NCBI GenBank assembly: GCA_945878375.1
Contig: CAMDWG010000001.1
Location: 1-64,000 of the forward strand
Reading direction: 5' to 3'
Source of the DNA: Roseomonas mucosa
Lineage (GTDB): Bacteria; Pseudomonadota; Alphaproteobacteria; Acetobacterales; Acetobacteraceae
DNA length: 64,000 nt
Positions 1-7,224 of the stretch are shown piece after piece (within the stretch, counting starts at the first letter, position 1; each line of letters begins with the position of its first letter). The notes below the pieces were generated by a model. That model saw only the letters and a list, made by a program, of their open reading frames with translations. It did not search any database and was not told the origin of the DNA. A program made the translations under genes and the position numbers.

Positions 1-146
1 GGCTGCTGCAGAAGCGGATGAACATGGACGACGCCGGTGAAGCGCTGCTGGACTGCATGCTGCGGACCGCCGATGGCGAATTGACCGCGGCCGAGTTGCT
101 CGGCCACCGCGAATTCTCCCTCACGCGGCTCTACGAAAGTGCTTGA
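1..146 (+). CDS. C-terminal fragment, probable UxaA-family hydrolase/dehydratase
   Basis: The reading frame is open from base 3 and stops at 144-146, giving the last 47 residues of a protein that begins before the window. The tail contains an A-D-G-E-L-T-A-A-E-L-L-G-H-R-E-F stretch. This matches my memory of the C-terminal pattern of altronate/galactarate dehydratase (UxaA) family proteins, where a 'SGE.T..E.lG..EF' segment closes the domain. The next gene starts 12 bases downstream on the same strand, so co-transcription is plausible. With so little sequence the family assignment is tentative; any protein with a similar tail could be meant. Confidence 0.45.
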   Translation, partial: LLQKRMNMDDAGEALLDCMLRTADGELTAAELLGHREFSLTRLYESA

Positions 147-158
147 GGCAACACGCCG

Positions 159-1184
159 ATGACCGATTCCCAGCCGGCCCCGCAAGGGCCGGCTTCTCCT
201 CTGGCCCGTCTCACCAGCCTGGCGCCAGGGCTGCTGCTGTGTCTGGTTGTCGCGGCGGCGTGCATCCAGATCCGCGCCGCCACGGGATTGGCGGCGCTGA
301 ACCCGATCGTCCTCGCTTTGCTGGCGGGCATCGCGATCGGGGCGGCGATCGGGCGGCCAGGCTGGTTGCGGCCGGGCATGGCCTTCACGGTCAAGCCGCT
401 TCTCAGGGCCGCCATCGTGCTGCTCGGGCTGCAGGTCACGCTCGGCGAGCTCGTCTCGCTCGGGCCGGCGGCGCTGCTGCTGGCTTTCGTGGTGGTGGCG
501 GCGACGCTTCCCGCCACGATCTGGCTCGGCGGGCGACTTGGCGTCGATCCGGCGCTGTCGCAGCTGATCGGGGCGGGCACCGCGATCTGCGGCGCCAGCG
601 CGATCGTCGCGGCGAACCAGGTCGCGCGCGGACGCGATGAGGACGTCGCCTATGCGCTGGCGGTGATCACGCTCTGCGGCACGGCCGCCCTTCTGCTGTT
701 CCCGGTGCTGGCGGATCTGCTGGCGCTGACGCCCCACGCCTTCGGCCTCTGGGCCGGGGCCGCGATCCACGAGGTCGTGCAGGCCGTCGGCGCCGCGGCG
801 GCGGGCGGGCCGGAGGCCGCGCAATCCGGCACCGTGATGAAGCTCGCCCGCGTGGTCCTGCTGGCGCCGGCGATCCTGGCGCTGGGCTGGTTTCTGGCGC
901 GTCGCAGCCAGGGGCAGGGCCAGGCCAGCGCGCCTATGCCGTGGTTCGCCTTCGGCTTTGTCGGGCTGGTCCTTCTCGGCTCCACCGGATGGCTCCCGGC
1001 CCTTGCCGCCGAAACGTCGCGGGCGCTCGTGCCGCTGATGCTCGCCGCATCCGTCGTCGCGCTGGGAATCGCGACGGATCTGCGCGCGCTGCGGCGCCGC
1101 GGCGTGCGCCCGCTGCTGCTCGGCATCGCTGCCAGCCTGTTCATCGGCGGCATCGCCTTCGCGGGGATATGGCTGATCGGGTGA
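159..1184 (+). CDS. YeiH-family putative sulfate/anion exporter (UPF0324)
   Basis: A 341-residue integral membrane protein with about ten hydrophobic segments. It carries the family blocks expected for PF03601 (Cons_hypoth698): a G-T-A-I-C-G-A-S-A-I segment near residue 145 and an A-I-H-E-V-V-Q-A-V-G segment near residue 205. Family members (E. coli YeiH, and TauZ-type proteins in taurine loci) are proposed sulfate or sulfite exporters, but transport has rarely been shown. A GAGGCA ribosome-binding site lies upstream of the ATG. The sulfide-detoxification locus that begins about 600 bases further on makes a sulfur role plausible, but that link is inference. Membership is secure; substrate is not. 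Confidence 0.85.
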   Translation: MTDSQPAPQGPASPLARLTSLAPGLLLCLVVAAACIQIRAATGLAALNPIVLALLAGIAIGAAIGRPGWLRPGMAFTVKPLLRAAIVLLGLQVTLGELVSLGPAALLLAFVVVAATLPATIWLGGRLGVDPALSQLIGAGTAICGASAIVAANQVARGRDEDVAYALAVITLCGTAALLLFPVLADLLALTPHAFGLWAGAAIHEVVQAVGAAAAGGPEAAQSGTVMKLARVVLLAPAILALGWFLARRSQGQGQASAPMPWFAFGFVGLVLLGSTGWLPALAAETSRALVPLMLAASVVALGIATDLRALRRRGVRPLLLGIAASLFIGGIAFAGIWLIG

Positions 1185-1186
1185 TC

Positions 1187-1212
1187 GCGGCCGGGCCTTC
1201 GTGCCCGGCCGC
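1187..1212. terminator. bidirectional terminator hairpin
   Basis: A perfect 10-bp stem (GCGGCCGGGC, loop CTTCGT, GCCCGGCCGC) sits between the convergent yeiH-like gene and dps. There is no clear T-run, as is common at this GC content. Confidence 0.6.
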
Positions 1213-1275
1213 ATCCGAACAGGACAACGGGGTCGTGCGGCGCAGGCCCGGCCCGCCCCCCCGCGCCGGCCGGCG

Positions 1276-1749
1276 TCACGCGGCGGGCGCGTCCTCGCTC
1301 AGCATCGCGCGCAGCATCCAGGCCGTCTTCTCATGGCTCGCGATGCGCTGGGTCAGCAGATCCGCCGTCGCCGGATCCTCGGCATCCTCCGCGGTCGCGA
1401 GCGCCGCCTTGGCGCCGGCCGCCACGGCAAGATGGCCATCCAGCAAGGCCTCCATCATGGCGCGCGCACCCGGCACGCCCTTGGTCTCCGGCAGGCTGCC
1501 GAGCGCCGCCATCTCGGCCAGGGAGCCCGGCGCCTTCTGTCCCAGGGCCAGGATGCGTTCGGCGATCGGGTCCAGCGCTTGCCAGAGTTCGTTGTACTGC
1601 TCCTCGAACATCTGGTGCAGCACGCGGAAGCGCGGGCCGCTGACGTTCCAATGGAAGCCGTGCACCTTCATGTAGAGGCGGAAGGTATCGGCCAGCACGG
1701 TGCCCAGGGCCTGGGCGGTGCGCGCGGCATGGTCGTTGACCGGGGTCAT
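1276..1749 (-). CDS. dps: Dps-family DNA-protection ferritin
   Basis: A 157-residue protein of typical Dps length. Near residues 29-50 it carries the Dps ferroxidase signature (H-G-F-H-W-N-V-S-G-P-x-F, followed by H-Q-M-F-E-E-Q-Y), which supplies the inter-subunit iron site. Dps forms dodecamers that oxidise and store iron with H2O2 and shield DNA. An AAGGA ribosome-binding site precedes the ATG. It lies 66 bases downstream of the DUF5368-like gene on the same strand, so it may be read through from the BigR-controlled operon. That would tie iron/oxidant protection to sulfide stress; this is inference. Confidence 0.93.
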   Translation of the reverse strand: MTPVNDHAARTAQALGTVLADTFRLYMKVHGFHWNVSGPRFRVLHQMFEEQYNELWQALDPIAERILALGQKAPGSLAEMAALGSLPETKGVPGARAMMEALLDGHLAVAAGAKAALATAEDAEDPATADLLTQRIASHEKTAWMLRAMLSEDAPAA

Positions 1750-1815
1750 GGCAGGGTCCTTCTTGGGTGATGCGGCGCGCGCGGCGCGCGCTGCGGAATA
1801 AACCGATGTGTCGTT

Positions 1816-2160
1816 TCAGGCGAGCCTGCGGAAGAGGCCGAGCGCGGCGTAGGTCGCGATGAAGCTGACCACGCCACCGACCGCGAAGATCGCGACACCG
1901 AGGATCCAGTCGATCGGCCCGCCGATATCGCGAAAGCCGGAACTGGTGACGTGCTGCATGACCAGGATGGCAGCGACGCCCCCCAGCACGCTGATGACCT
2001 GCGACCAGACCAGGCGCCGCGCCCGCAGGCCGCCGTCACGCCGCCAGACGACGAAGAAGGCCAGCAGCGCGCAGCCCGCGGCGGCCACGCCGATCCAGAG
2101 CCAGGCGCCAAGCATTTCCTGGAAGACCGCCAGGAAGACCATGGGGTCGAGTGTGCTCAT
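1816..2160 (-). CDS. small membrane protein, DUF5368-like
   Basis: A 114-residue protein with three predicted membrane spans (about residues 17-37, 53-70 and 86-105) and an arginine-rich loop after the first span. I recognise it as resembling DUF5368 proteins; no biochemical function is known to me. It starts 12 bases after the stop of the sulfide:quinone-oxidoreductase-like gene and has a strong GGGAG ribosome-binding site. It is therefore almost certainly the third gene of the arsR-sqr operon. A role as a membrane partner of the flavoprotein or in sulfur transport is possible but unsupported by any motif. Confidence 0.7.
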   Translation of the reverse strand: MSTLDPMVFLAVFQEMLGAWLWIGVAAAGCALLAFFVVWRRDGGLRARRLVWSQVISVLGGVAAILVMQHVTSSGFRDIGGPIDWILGVAIFAVGGVVSFIATYAALGLFRRLA

Positions 2161-2172
2161 CGTCGTTCTCCC

Positions 2173-3501
2173 TCAGGCCCGGCCGCGCAACATGGCGAGA
2201 TAGGTGGGCTTCAGCCCGACCTCCTTGACGATCCAGGAGATCCACAATTCCTCGAGCGGCGCGACGACGCCGGGGAAGGAGGGCACCAGGTTGTCGTCGT
2301 AGTCGAACTCGATCAGCATCGCCCGGCCCACGCGCGTGATCAGCGGGCAGGATGTGTAGCCATTGTAGCGCTCGGCGCTCTGCCGGCCTTCGATCGTCGC
2401 GATCAGGTGATCGACGGCGACCGGCACCTGCCATTTCACCGACGCCGCGGTCTTGCCCTTCGGCACGCCGGCGACATCCCCCACGCAGAACACCTCGGGG
2501 AACCGGACATGGCGCAGCGTGTGGCGATCCACTTCCGCCCAGCCATCCGCAGCCCAAGGGCCCGTCTGCCAGCGCAGCGGCGAATTGCGGACCGCCTCCG
2601 GGGCGCGCATGGACGGGACGATGTTGATGAAGTCGTAGCCCAGCTCCTTCGTCCCGGCCGGGGTGCGGTAGGTGGCGATGCGGCGGCCGAGGTCGATGCC
2701 GGTCAGCACATGCTCGTGGTTCACCGCGATGCCGCGTTCCTGGTAGAGCATCCGCACCCGCTCGGCGACGATCGGCACGCTGAACAGCACGCGGTTATGC
2801 GCGTTGTAGATGAGCTCCGCCCGGGATCGCTGGCCGGTCCGGCGCAGGCGGTCATCGGTCAGGAAGGCGTATTTCAGCGGCGCGCCGGCGCACTTCATCT
2901 CCGTGGTGGGGCGACCGAACAGGCCGACGCCGCCCTTCTCGGCGAAGGCCGACATCGCACGCCAGGTCGCCTGCGCCTGCTGCGGGCCGGCATAGATCGA
3001 ACCGAGCCCGTCCTGGCCGATGCGCCCGACCTCCATCCCCTCGATCGCCGCGTAATGCAGCTCGAGGCCGGTGGCGACGATCAGGTAGTCATAGGGCAGC
3101 CGCTTGCCGGCATCGGTCACGACGACCTTGCCCACGGGATCGATCTCGGCCGCCCGTTCCTCGATCCAGCGCGCGCTGCGCGGCACGTAATCCGCCGTTG
3201 CGCTGAGGGTGTAGGAGGGGTCCTTCAGCCCGGCCGCGACCAGGGTGTAGCCGGGCTGGTAGTGATGTTCGCGCCGGCGGTCGAGCAGCGTGATCTCCGC
3301 GCCGTCGAGCCGCATCGCCAGTCGGTTCGCGGCGGCAAGCCCCGCCGCCCCGGCCCCGAGGATCAGGATCCTCGCGCGGGTCCTGACCTGCGCGCGCGGC
3401 TGCCCGGCAGAGGCGAAGGCCGCCAGCGCGCCGGCGGCGATCAGGGCGGAGCGTCGGCCGAGGCGCGCCGAGCCGGCGGCCCCCTGGGATGATGTCGTCA
3501 C
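2173..3501 (-). CDS. Tat-exported sulfide:quinone-oxidoreductase-like flavoprotein
   Basis: A GTG start at 3501 overlaps the upstream arsR stop in a GTGA and has a GGGGA ribosome-binding site, giving 442 residues. The N terminus has a twin-arginine segment (R16-R17-S followed by an alanine-rich stretch), so the protein is probably exported folded. The dinucleotide-binding motif GAGAAG is at 49-54. Redox-candidate cysteines are C204 (K-C-A-G-A-P-L-K), C339 (F-C-V-G-D, the second flavin-binding block) and C385. This pattern fits sulfide:quinone oxidoreductase and the related flavocytochrome c sulfide dehydrogenase flavoproteins, which oxidise sulfide to polysulfide or persulfide and pass electrons to quinone. 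The neighbours (BigR-type repressor, persulfide dioxygenase) support this role. Confidence 0.88.
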   Translation of the reverse strand: MTTSSQGAAGSARLGRRSALIAAGALAAFASAGQPRAQVRTRARILILGAGAAGLAAANRLAMRLDGAEITLLDRRREHHYQPGYTLVAAGLKDPSYTLSATADYVPRSARWIEERAAEIDPVGKVVVTDAGKRLPYDYLIVATGLELHYAAIEGMEVGRIGQDGLGSIYAGPQQAQATWRAMSAFAEKGGVGLFGRPTTEMKCAGAPLKYAFLTDDRLRRTGQRSRAELIYNAHNRVLFSVPIVAERVRMLYQERGIAVNHEHVLTGIDLGRRIATYRTPAGTKELGYDFINIVPSMRAPEAVRNSPLRWQTGPWAADGWAEVDRHTLRHVRFPEVFCVGDVAGVPKGKTAASVKWQVPVAVDHLIATIEGRQSAERYNGYTSCPLITRVGRAMLIEFDYDDNLVPSFPGVVAPLEELWISWIVKEVGLKPTYLAMLRGRA

Positions 3502-3908
3502 GTCCCCTGTCTCCCTTTGGCTTGCACTGCGTGTTGGCCGGCTTGCGGCGTGCCGTCGGCCGGGTTCCCCCGCGGCTGCGGCGGGGCCGCGACCTCCCCC
3601 GGCGCGCAATAGAGCCGGTAGAGCGTCTCGATGATCGCGGCGACGGCGGCGCTGGCGAGGCTGTAGTAGATCGTCTGCCCGTCGCGCCGGGTTTCCACGA
3701 GGCGGAGATCGCGCATCCGGGCGAGATGCTGCGACAGGGCGGATGGCGCGAGGCCGACCAGATCCGCCAGCTGCCCCACGGATTTCTCGCCTTCGCGCAT
3801 GTGGCAGAGCGCGAGCAGGCGCTTGCCATTGGCAAGCGTCGCGAGCACGCGCGCGGCCTCCTCGGCCTTGGTTTCCATCTCGGAACCGACTGGGATATCT
3901 CTTGGCAT
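3498..3908 (-). CDS. bigR: ArsR-family persulfide-sensing repressor (BigR/SqrR type)
   Basis: A 136-residue winged-helix protein. The recognition helix block (L-A-P-S-A-L-S-Q-H-L-A-R-M) is at about residues 52-65 and the beta wing at 70-84. Cysteines are at 35 and 101, 66 residues apart. That equals the spacing of the reactive cysteine pair described for BigR and SqrR, which form a polysulfide bridge on exposure to persulfide and release DNA. No metal-binding CVC motif of classical ArsR is present. It is the first gene of the leftward operon and faces the rightward persulfide-dioxygenase genes across the shared intergenic region, as in known bigR loci. The last 25 residues are polar and probably disordered. 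Confidence 0.9.
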   Translation of the reverse strand: MPRDIPVGSEMETKAEEAARVLATLANGKRLLALCHMREGEKSVGQLADLVGLAPSALSQHLARMRDLRLVETRRDGQTIYYSLASAAVAAIIETLYRLYCAPGEVAAPPQPRGNPADGTPQAGQHAVQAKGRQGT

Positions 3909-3993
3909 CTTCGAATCTTCGTGACTTGCTATATCTGCACTTTAGGATAATCTAACAGATAGACGCAACCCCCATTCGTGAAGGCCCGTCTCC
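3909..3993. promoter_or_regulatory. divergent promoter/operator of the sulfide locus
   Basis: This 85-base gap between divergent genes is far more AT-rich than its surroundings. It contains an inverted repeat TTAG-N6-CTAA at 3942-3955 and a nearby TATATCT tract at 3929-3935. The position between the repressor gene and both operons makes this the likely binding site for the ArsR/BigR protein. The exact operator boundaries are inferred. Confidence 0.6.
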
Positions 3994-4212
3994 ATGATCA
4001 ACATCGGCTCCCTCGATCGCGCCCTCCGCTTCGGGCTGGGCGTGGCCCTGATCGCGGCCCCCTTCCTGCTGGCGGAGCTTTTCGCGCCGATCGGCCAGTG
4101 GCGCTTCGCCGTGGCCGCGGTCGGCGCCGTGCTGTTCGGAACCGCCCTGTTCCGCATCTGCCCGGCCTACATGCTGTTCGGCATCCGCACCTGCGCGATC
4201 GGCAAGGCGTGA
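3994..4212 (+). CDS. DUF2892 small inner-membrane protein (YgaP-like)
   Basis: A 72-residue protein with an N-terminal N-I-G-x-x-D-R-x-L-R motif. Two membrane spans (about 15-31 and 38-54) follow, then a C-P-A-Y-x-x-F-G-I-R-T-C tail. This is the DUF2892 domain, found alone or fused to rhodanese domains as in E. coli YgaP. Cysteines at 57 and 68 are conserved in the family and could carry sulfane sulfur. It is the first gene of the rightward half of the bigR locus, one base before the next start codon. A role in moving or holding persulfide at the membrane is inferred from context. Confidence 0.85.
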   Translation: MINIGSLDRALRFGLGVALIAAPFLLAELFAPIGQWRFAVAAVGAVLFGTALFRICPAYMLFGIRTCAIGKA

Positions 4213-4213
4213 C

Positions 4214-4642
4214 ATGACCGCCACCGACTTCACCCCAGTGGCATCGCTGATCGGCGGCGCCCTGATCGGCGCTTCTGCGGTGATGCTGCTGGCCGCCCAG
4301 GGGCGCATTGCCGGCGTCAGCGGCATCGCGGTGCGGCTGCTGCCGCCCTACGAGGACGGCGGATTCGCCGGGCGGCTCGCCTTCATCCTCGGCATCGTGG
4401 CGGCACCGCTGCTTGTGCTGCTCGCCACCGGCAGTGCGCCGGTGCCGACCATCGAGGCCGGGCCCGCGCTGCTCGTCCTGGCGGGGCTGCTGGTCGGGTT
4501 CGGCTCCGTCTGGGGCAATGGCTGCACCTCGGGCCACGGGGTCTGCGGCCTGTCGCGGCTGTCGGTGCGGTCGCTGGTCGCCACGCTCACCTTCATGGCG
4601 ACCGCCATGGCGACCGTTTTCCTCACCCGGCACCTGCTGTGA
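4214..4642 (+). CDS. YeeE/YedE half-transporter, first subunit
   Basis: A 142-residue protein with four hydrophobic segments and the family motif G-N-G-C-T-S-G-H-G-V-C-G at about residues 100-111. YeeE/YedE (TsuA-type) proteins move thiosulfate or related sulfur species; the paired cysteines in this motif line the pathway. In many proteobacterial bigR loci the transporter is split into two half-length proteins, as here with the following gene. It starts one base after the DUF2892 stop and ends nine bases before the next gene's preferred ATG. Confidence 0.88.
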   Translation: MTATDFTPVASLIGGALIGASAVMLLAAQGRIAGVSGIAVRLLPPYEDGGFAGRLAFILGIVAAPLLVLLATGSAPVPTIEAGPALLVLAGLLVGFGSVWGNGCTSGHGVCGLSRLSVRSLVATLTFMATAMATVFLTRHLL

Positions 4643-4650
4643 GGCGGAAC

Positions 4651-5106
4651 ATGTCCATCCTCGTGCAATTCGCCGTCGGCCTGGTCTTCGGCCTCGGCCT
4701 TGTCATCGCGGGCATGTCCGACCCGGCGAAGGTGCTCAACTTCCTCGACATCGGCGCCATCCCGACCGGCGGCTGGGATCCCAGCCTCGCCTTCGTCATG
4801 GCCGGCGCCATCGCCGTCACCTATGTCGGCTTCAGGCTGGTGCTGCGCCGGTCGCAGCCGATCTTCGACGAGAGATTCCACCTGCCGACCGCGCGGGATA
4901 TCGAGGCGCGGATCATCGCCGGCCCTGCCATCTTCGGCATCGGCTGGGGCCTCGCCGGCTTCTGCCCGGGCCCGGCCTTCACGGCGCTGACGACCGGCGG
5001 CAACGCGGCCTTGATGTTCGTCGCGGCCATGCTGGCTGGCATGGGCGGCGCCCGCTGGCTGGCCAACCGCCCGGCCGCGCCCCTGCCGGCGACCCCGCGC
5101 GGCTGA
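4651..5106 (+). CDS. YeeE/YedE half-transporter, second subunit
   Basis: A 151-residue membrane protein. It contains the second YeeE half-signature: G-x-G-L-x-I-A-G-M-S-D-P-A-K-V-L-N-F-L-D near residues 14-34 and G-L-A-G-F-C-P-G-P-A near 97-106. The chosen ATG at 4651 has a GAGGCGG ribosome-binding site. A GTG at 4639 that overlaps the preceding stop is possible but would lack a well-placed site. The conserved cysteine in F-C-P-G-P matches the sulfur-handling cysteine of the family. It is predicted to pair with the preceding protein into one sulfur-species channel at the inner membrane. Confidence 0.87.
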   Translation: MSILVQFAVGLVFGLGLVIAGMSDPAKVLNFLDIGAIPTGGWDPSLAFVMAGAIAVTYVGFRLVLRRSQPIFDERFHLPTARDIEARIIAGPAIFGIGWGLAGFCPGPAFTALTTGGNAALMFVAAMLAGMGGARWLANRPAAPLPATPRG

Positions 5107-5135
5107 AGACCAGGGCAACCGAGAGGAACACCGCC

Positions 5136-6029
5136 ATGGACGCCATCCCGCATCGCATCGATCTCTCCGTGAAGCCGGACATCACGGCCTTCTTCGATGC
5201 GCCGACCAACACCATCAGCTACGTCGTGAAGGATCCGGCCTCCGCCGCCTGCGCGGTGATCGATTCCGTGATGGACATCGATTACGCGGCGGGCCGCATC
5301 ACGCATGGCTCGGCCGATACGATCATCGCCCATATCAAGGCCCGGGATCTGCGCCTGGAATGGCTGATCGAGACGCATGTGCATGCCGACCACCTGTCCG
5401 CCGCGCCCTATATCCAGCAGCGGCTCGGCGGCAGGATCGGCATCGGTGAGCGGATCACGGTGGTGCAGGACGTGTTCGGCAAGGTGTTCAACGAGGGCAC
5501 CGAATTCCGTCGCGACGGCAGCCAGTTCGACCGCCTGTTCCAGGATGGCGACACCTACGCGATCGGCGGCCTGACTGCCTGCGCGCTGCATACGCCGGGC
5601 CACACGCCGGCCTGCATGACGCATGTGATCGGCGACGCCGCCTTTGTCGGCGATACGCTGTTCATGCCCGATGGCGGCTCGGCCCGCGCCGATTTCCCCG
5701 GCGGCGATGCGCGCACGCTGTTCCGCTCGATCCGGCGCGTGCTGGACCTGCCGCCCGAGACGCGGCTGTTCATGTGCCACGATTACGGGCCGAACGGGCG
5801 CGAGATCAAATGGGAAACCACCGTCGCCGAGGAACGCGCGCACAACATCCATGCGAAGGAGGGCGTGACCGAGGATGCCTTCGTCGCGATGCGTGAGGCC
5901 CGCGACGCCACGCTCGGCATGCCGCGGCTGATCCTGCTGTCGCTGCAGGTGAATATGCGCGCCGGCGCCCTGCCGCCGCCGGATGGCAGCGGCCGGGTGT
6001 TCCTGAAGCTGCCGGTCAACGCCCTGTAG
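5136..6029 (+). CDS. persulfide dioxygenase, MBL-fold (Blh/ETHE1-like)
   Basis: A 297-residue metallo-beta-lactamase-fold protein. The metal motif is H81-V-H83-A-D85-H86, followed by H-T-P-G-H-T near 153-158 and an M-C-H-D-Y near 215. Proteins of this type (ETHE1, and Blh in bigR operons) use mononuclear iron to oxidise glutathione persulfide to sulfite. With the SQR-like flavoprotein upstream on the other strand it would complete sulfide oxidation, and the YeeE pair may move the products. A GAGAGGA ribosome-binding site precedes the ATG. An open frame extends far upstream of this start, but that part is an out-of-frame shadow of the YeeE genes. Confidence 0.92.
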   Translation: MDAIPHRIDLSVKPDITAFFDAPTNTISYVVKDPASAACAVIDSVMDIDYAAGRITHGSADTIIAHIKARDLRLEWLIETHVHADHLSAAPYIQQRLGGRIGIGERITVVQDVFGKVFNEGTEFRRDGSQFDRLFQDGDTYAIGGLTACALHTPGHTPACMTHVIGDAAFVGDTLFMPDGGSARADFPGGDARTLFRSIRRVLDLPPETRLFMCHDYGPNGREIKWETTVAEERAHNIHAKEGVTEDAFVAMREARDATLGMPRLILLSLQVNMRAGALPPPDGSGRVFLKLPVNAL

Positions 6030-6122
6030 GGCCCGGCCCCGGCCACCTGCCCCCGCCGCCCGGTTGACGAAGCCCCGCCCCGGTCGCAAAGCGGGCGCCG
6101 TCCCGGCACAGGAACCACCGAC

Positions 6123-7079
6123 ATGCCCATGCTGAAGCGCCTTGCGATCCTTGACGATTATCAGGGCGTCGCTCTGTCCATGGGCCCCTGGTCACGCCTG
6201 CAGGGCCTGGAGATCGAGGTGTTCCGCGACACGCTGGCCGACCGGGACGCGCTGGTGCAGCGGCTTGCCCCCTTCGACGCCATCCTCGGCATGCGGGAAC
6301 GCACCCCCTTCCCCGCCGGGCTGATCGAGCGCCTGCCCAACCTGAAGCTTCTCCTCACGACCGGGGAACGGAACCGGGGCTTCGATGTCGCCGCCGCCCG
6401 CGCGCGCGGCATCACCGTCTGCGGCACGCCGAGCCTGGGCGCGCCGACGGTGGACATCACCTGGGGCCTGATCCTGAACCTGCTGCGCGACCTGCCGGCC
6501 CAGCAGGCCAGCCTACGCGCCGGCACCTGGCAGACCAGCGTCGGCCAGGCGGCGGGCGGGCTGACGCTCGGCGTGGTGGGCCTGGGCAAGCTCGGCTCCG
6601 CCGTCGCCAAGGTCGGCGCGGCCTTCGGCATGAAGGTCATCGCCTGGAGCCAGAACCTGACCGCGGAAAAAGCCGCGGCGGCGGGGGCGGAACTCGTCTC
6701 CAAGGCCGAGCTCTTCGCCCGCGCCGATGTGGTGACGCTGCACCTGATCCTGTCCGACCGTTCGCGCGGGATCGTGGGGGCCGAGGATCTGGCGCGGATG
6801 AAGACAGGGGCGATCATCGTCAACACCGCCCGCGGGCCGTTGATCCATCTGCCCGCGCTGGTCGCGGCGCTGCAGGAAGGGCGCATCCGCGCCGGGCTCG
6901 ATGTGTTCGACGTGGAACCGCTGCCGGCCGACCACCCGCTTCTGTCCTGCCCGGGCACGATGCTGACGCCGCATCTCGGCTATGTCTCGGCGCAGAACTA
7001 CGGCGCCTATTTCAACGGCGCCGTCGCGACGATCGAGGCCTATCTGGCCGGGTCGCCGATCATGGAGCTGGAGGCGTGA
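6123..7079 (+). CDS. D-2-hydroxyacid dehydrogenase family protein
   Basis: A 318-residue NAD(P)-dependent dehydrogenase. The Rossmann motif G-V-V-G-L-G-K-L-G is near residues 153-161, the catalytic arginine block N-T-A-R-G-P-L near 237-243, a D-V-F-D-V-E-P-L block (acidic catalytic partner) near 261, and the catalytic histidine in T-P-H-L-G near 281. It therefore interconverts a 2-oxoacid and a D-2-hydroxyacid. The N-terminal half starts with the L-D-D-Y-Q type opening of the subgroup annotated simply as D-2-hydroxyacid dehydrogenase family, so the substrate cannot be read from sequence. It stands alone between the sulfide locus and a repeat element. Confidence 0.88.
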   Translation: MPMLKRLAILDDYQGVALSMGPWSRLQGLEIEVFRDTLADRDALVQRLAPFDAILGMRERTPFPAGLIERLPNLKLLLTTGERNRGFDVAAARARGITVCGTPSLGAPTVDITWGLILNLLRDLPAQQASLRAGTWQTSVGQAAGGLTLGVVGLGKLGSAVAKVGAAFGMKVIAWSQNLTAEKAAAAGAELVSKAELFARADVVTLHLILSDRSRGIVGAEDLARMKTGAIIVNTARGPLIHLPALVAALQEGRIRAGLDVFDVEPLPADHPLLSCPGTMLTPHLGYVSAQNYGAYFNGAVATIEAYLAGSPIMELEA

Positions 7080-7089
7080 TACCCAGCGA

Positions 7090-7224
7090 ACGAAGTTCCG
7101 ACCTGCGCCCCGAAGGGGCGAGCGGCCGAACGGCCGCCGCCGCCAATGCGGCGAAGCCAAGCCGCGCGGAGGCGCGGCGCCCGGCGACTGAGGGGCACGA
7201 AGGTGTAACCTTCGTGCGCTTCGT
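7090..7224 (+). repeat. mini-hairpin array repeat, copy A
   Basis: Nearly all of the gap between two genes is made of consecutive short hairpins. They are CGCCCC-GAA-GGGGCG (7106-7120), GCGGCC-GAAC-GGCCGC (7122-7137), GCCGC-CAAT-GCGGC (7139-7152) and GCCGCGC-GGAG-GCGCGGC (7161-7178). A GCCCGGCGACTGAGGG box follows at 7179-7194, then a 10-bp hairpin at 7195-7217. An outer ACGAAG/CTTCGT pair (7090-7095 with 7219-7224) could close the whole unit. Related copies lie at 50347-50440 and 56059-56196 in the same orientation. Confidence 0.8.
7195..7217 (+). promoter_or_regulatory. perfect hairpin next to a start codon
   Basis: A 23-nt perfect palindrome (GCACGAAGGT, loop GTA, ACCTTCGTGC) ends seven bases before the ATG at 7225, where a ribosome-binding site would normally lie. 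No purine-rich site is visible outside it, so the hairpin could restrict translation of the downstream hydrolase. It is also the last stem of repeat copy A. Confidence 0.5.

Noticed and set aside
1770-1796. Alternating GCGCGC tract between dps and the DUF5368-like gene as a Z-DNA or regulatory element
   Set aside because: Similar CG-alternating stretches (for example 15261-15277) are expected at this GC content and nothing else supports a function.
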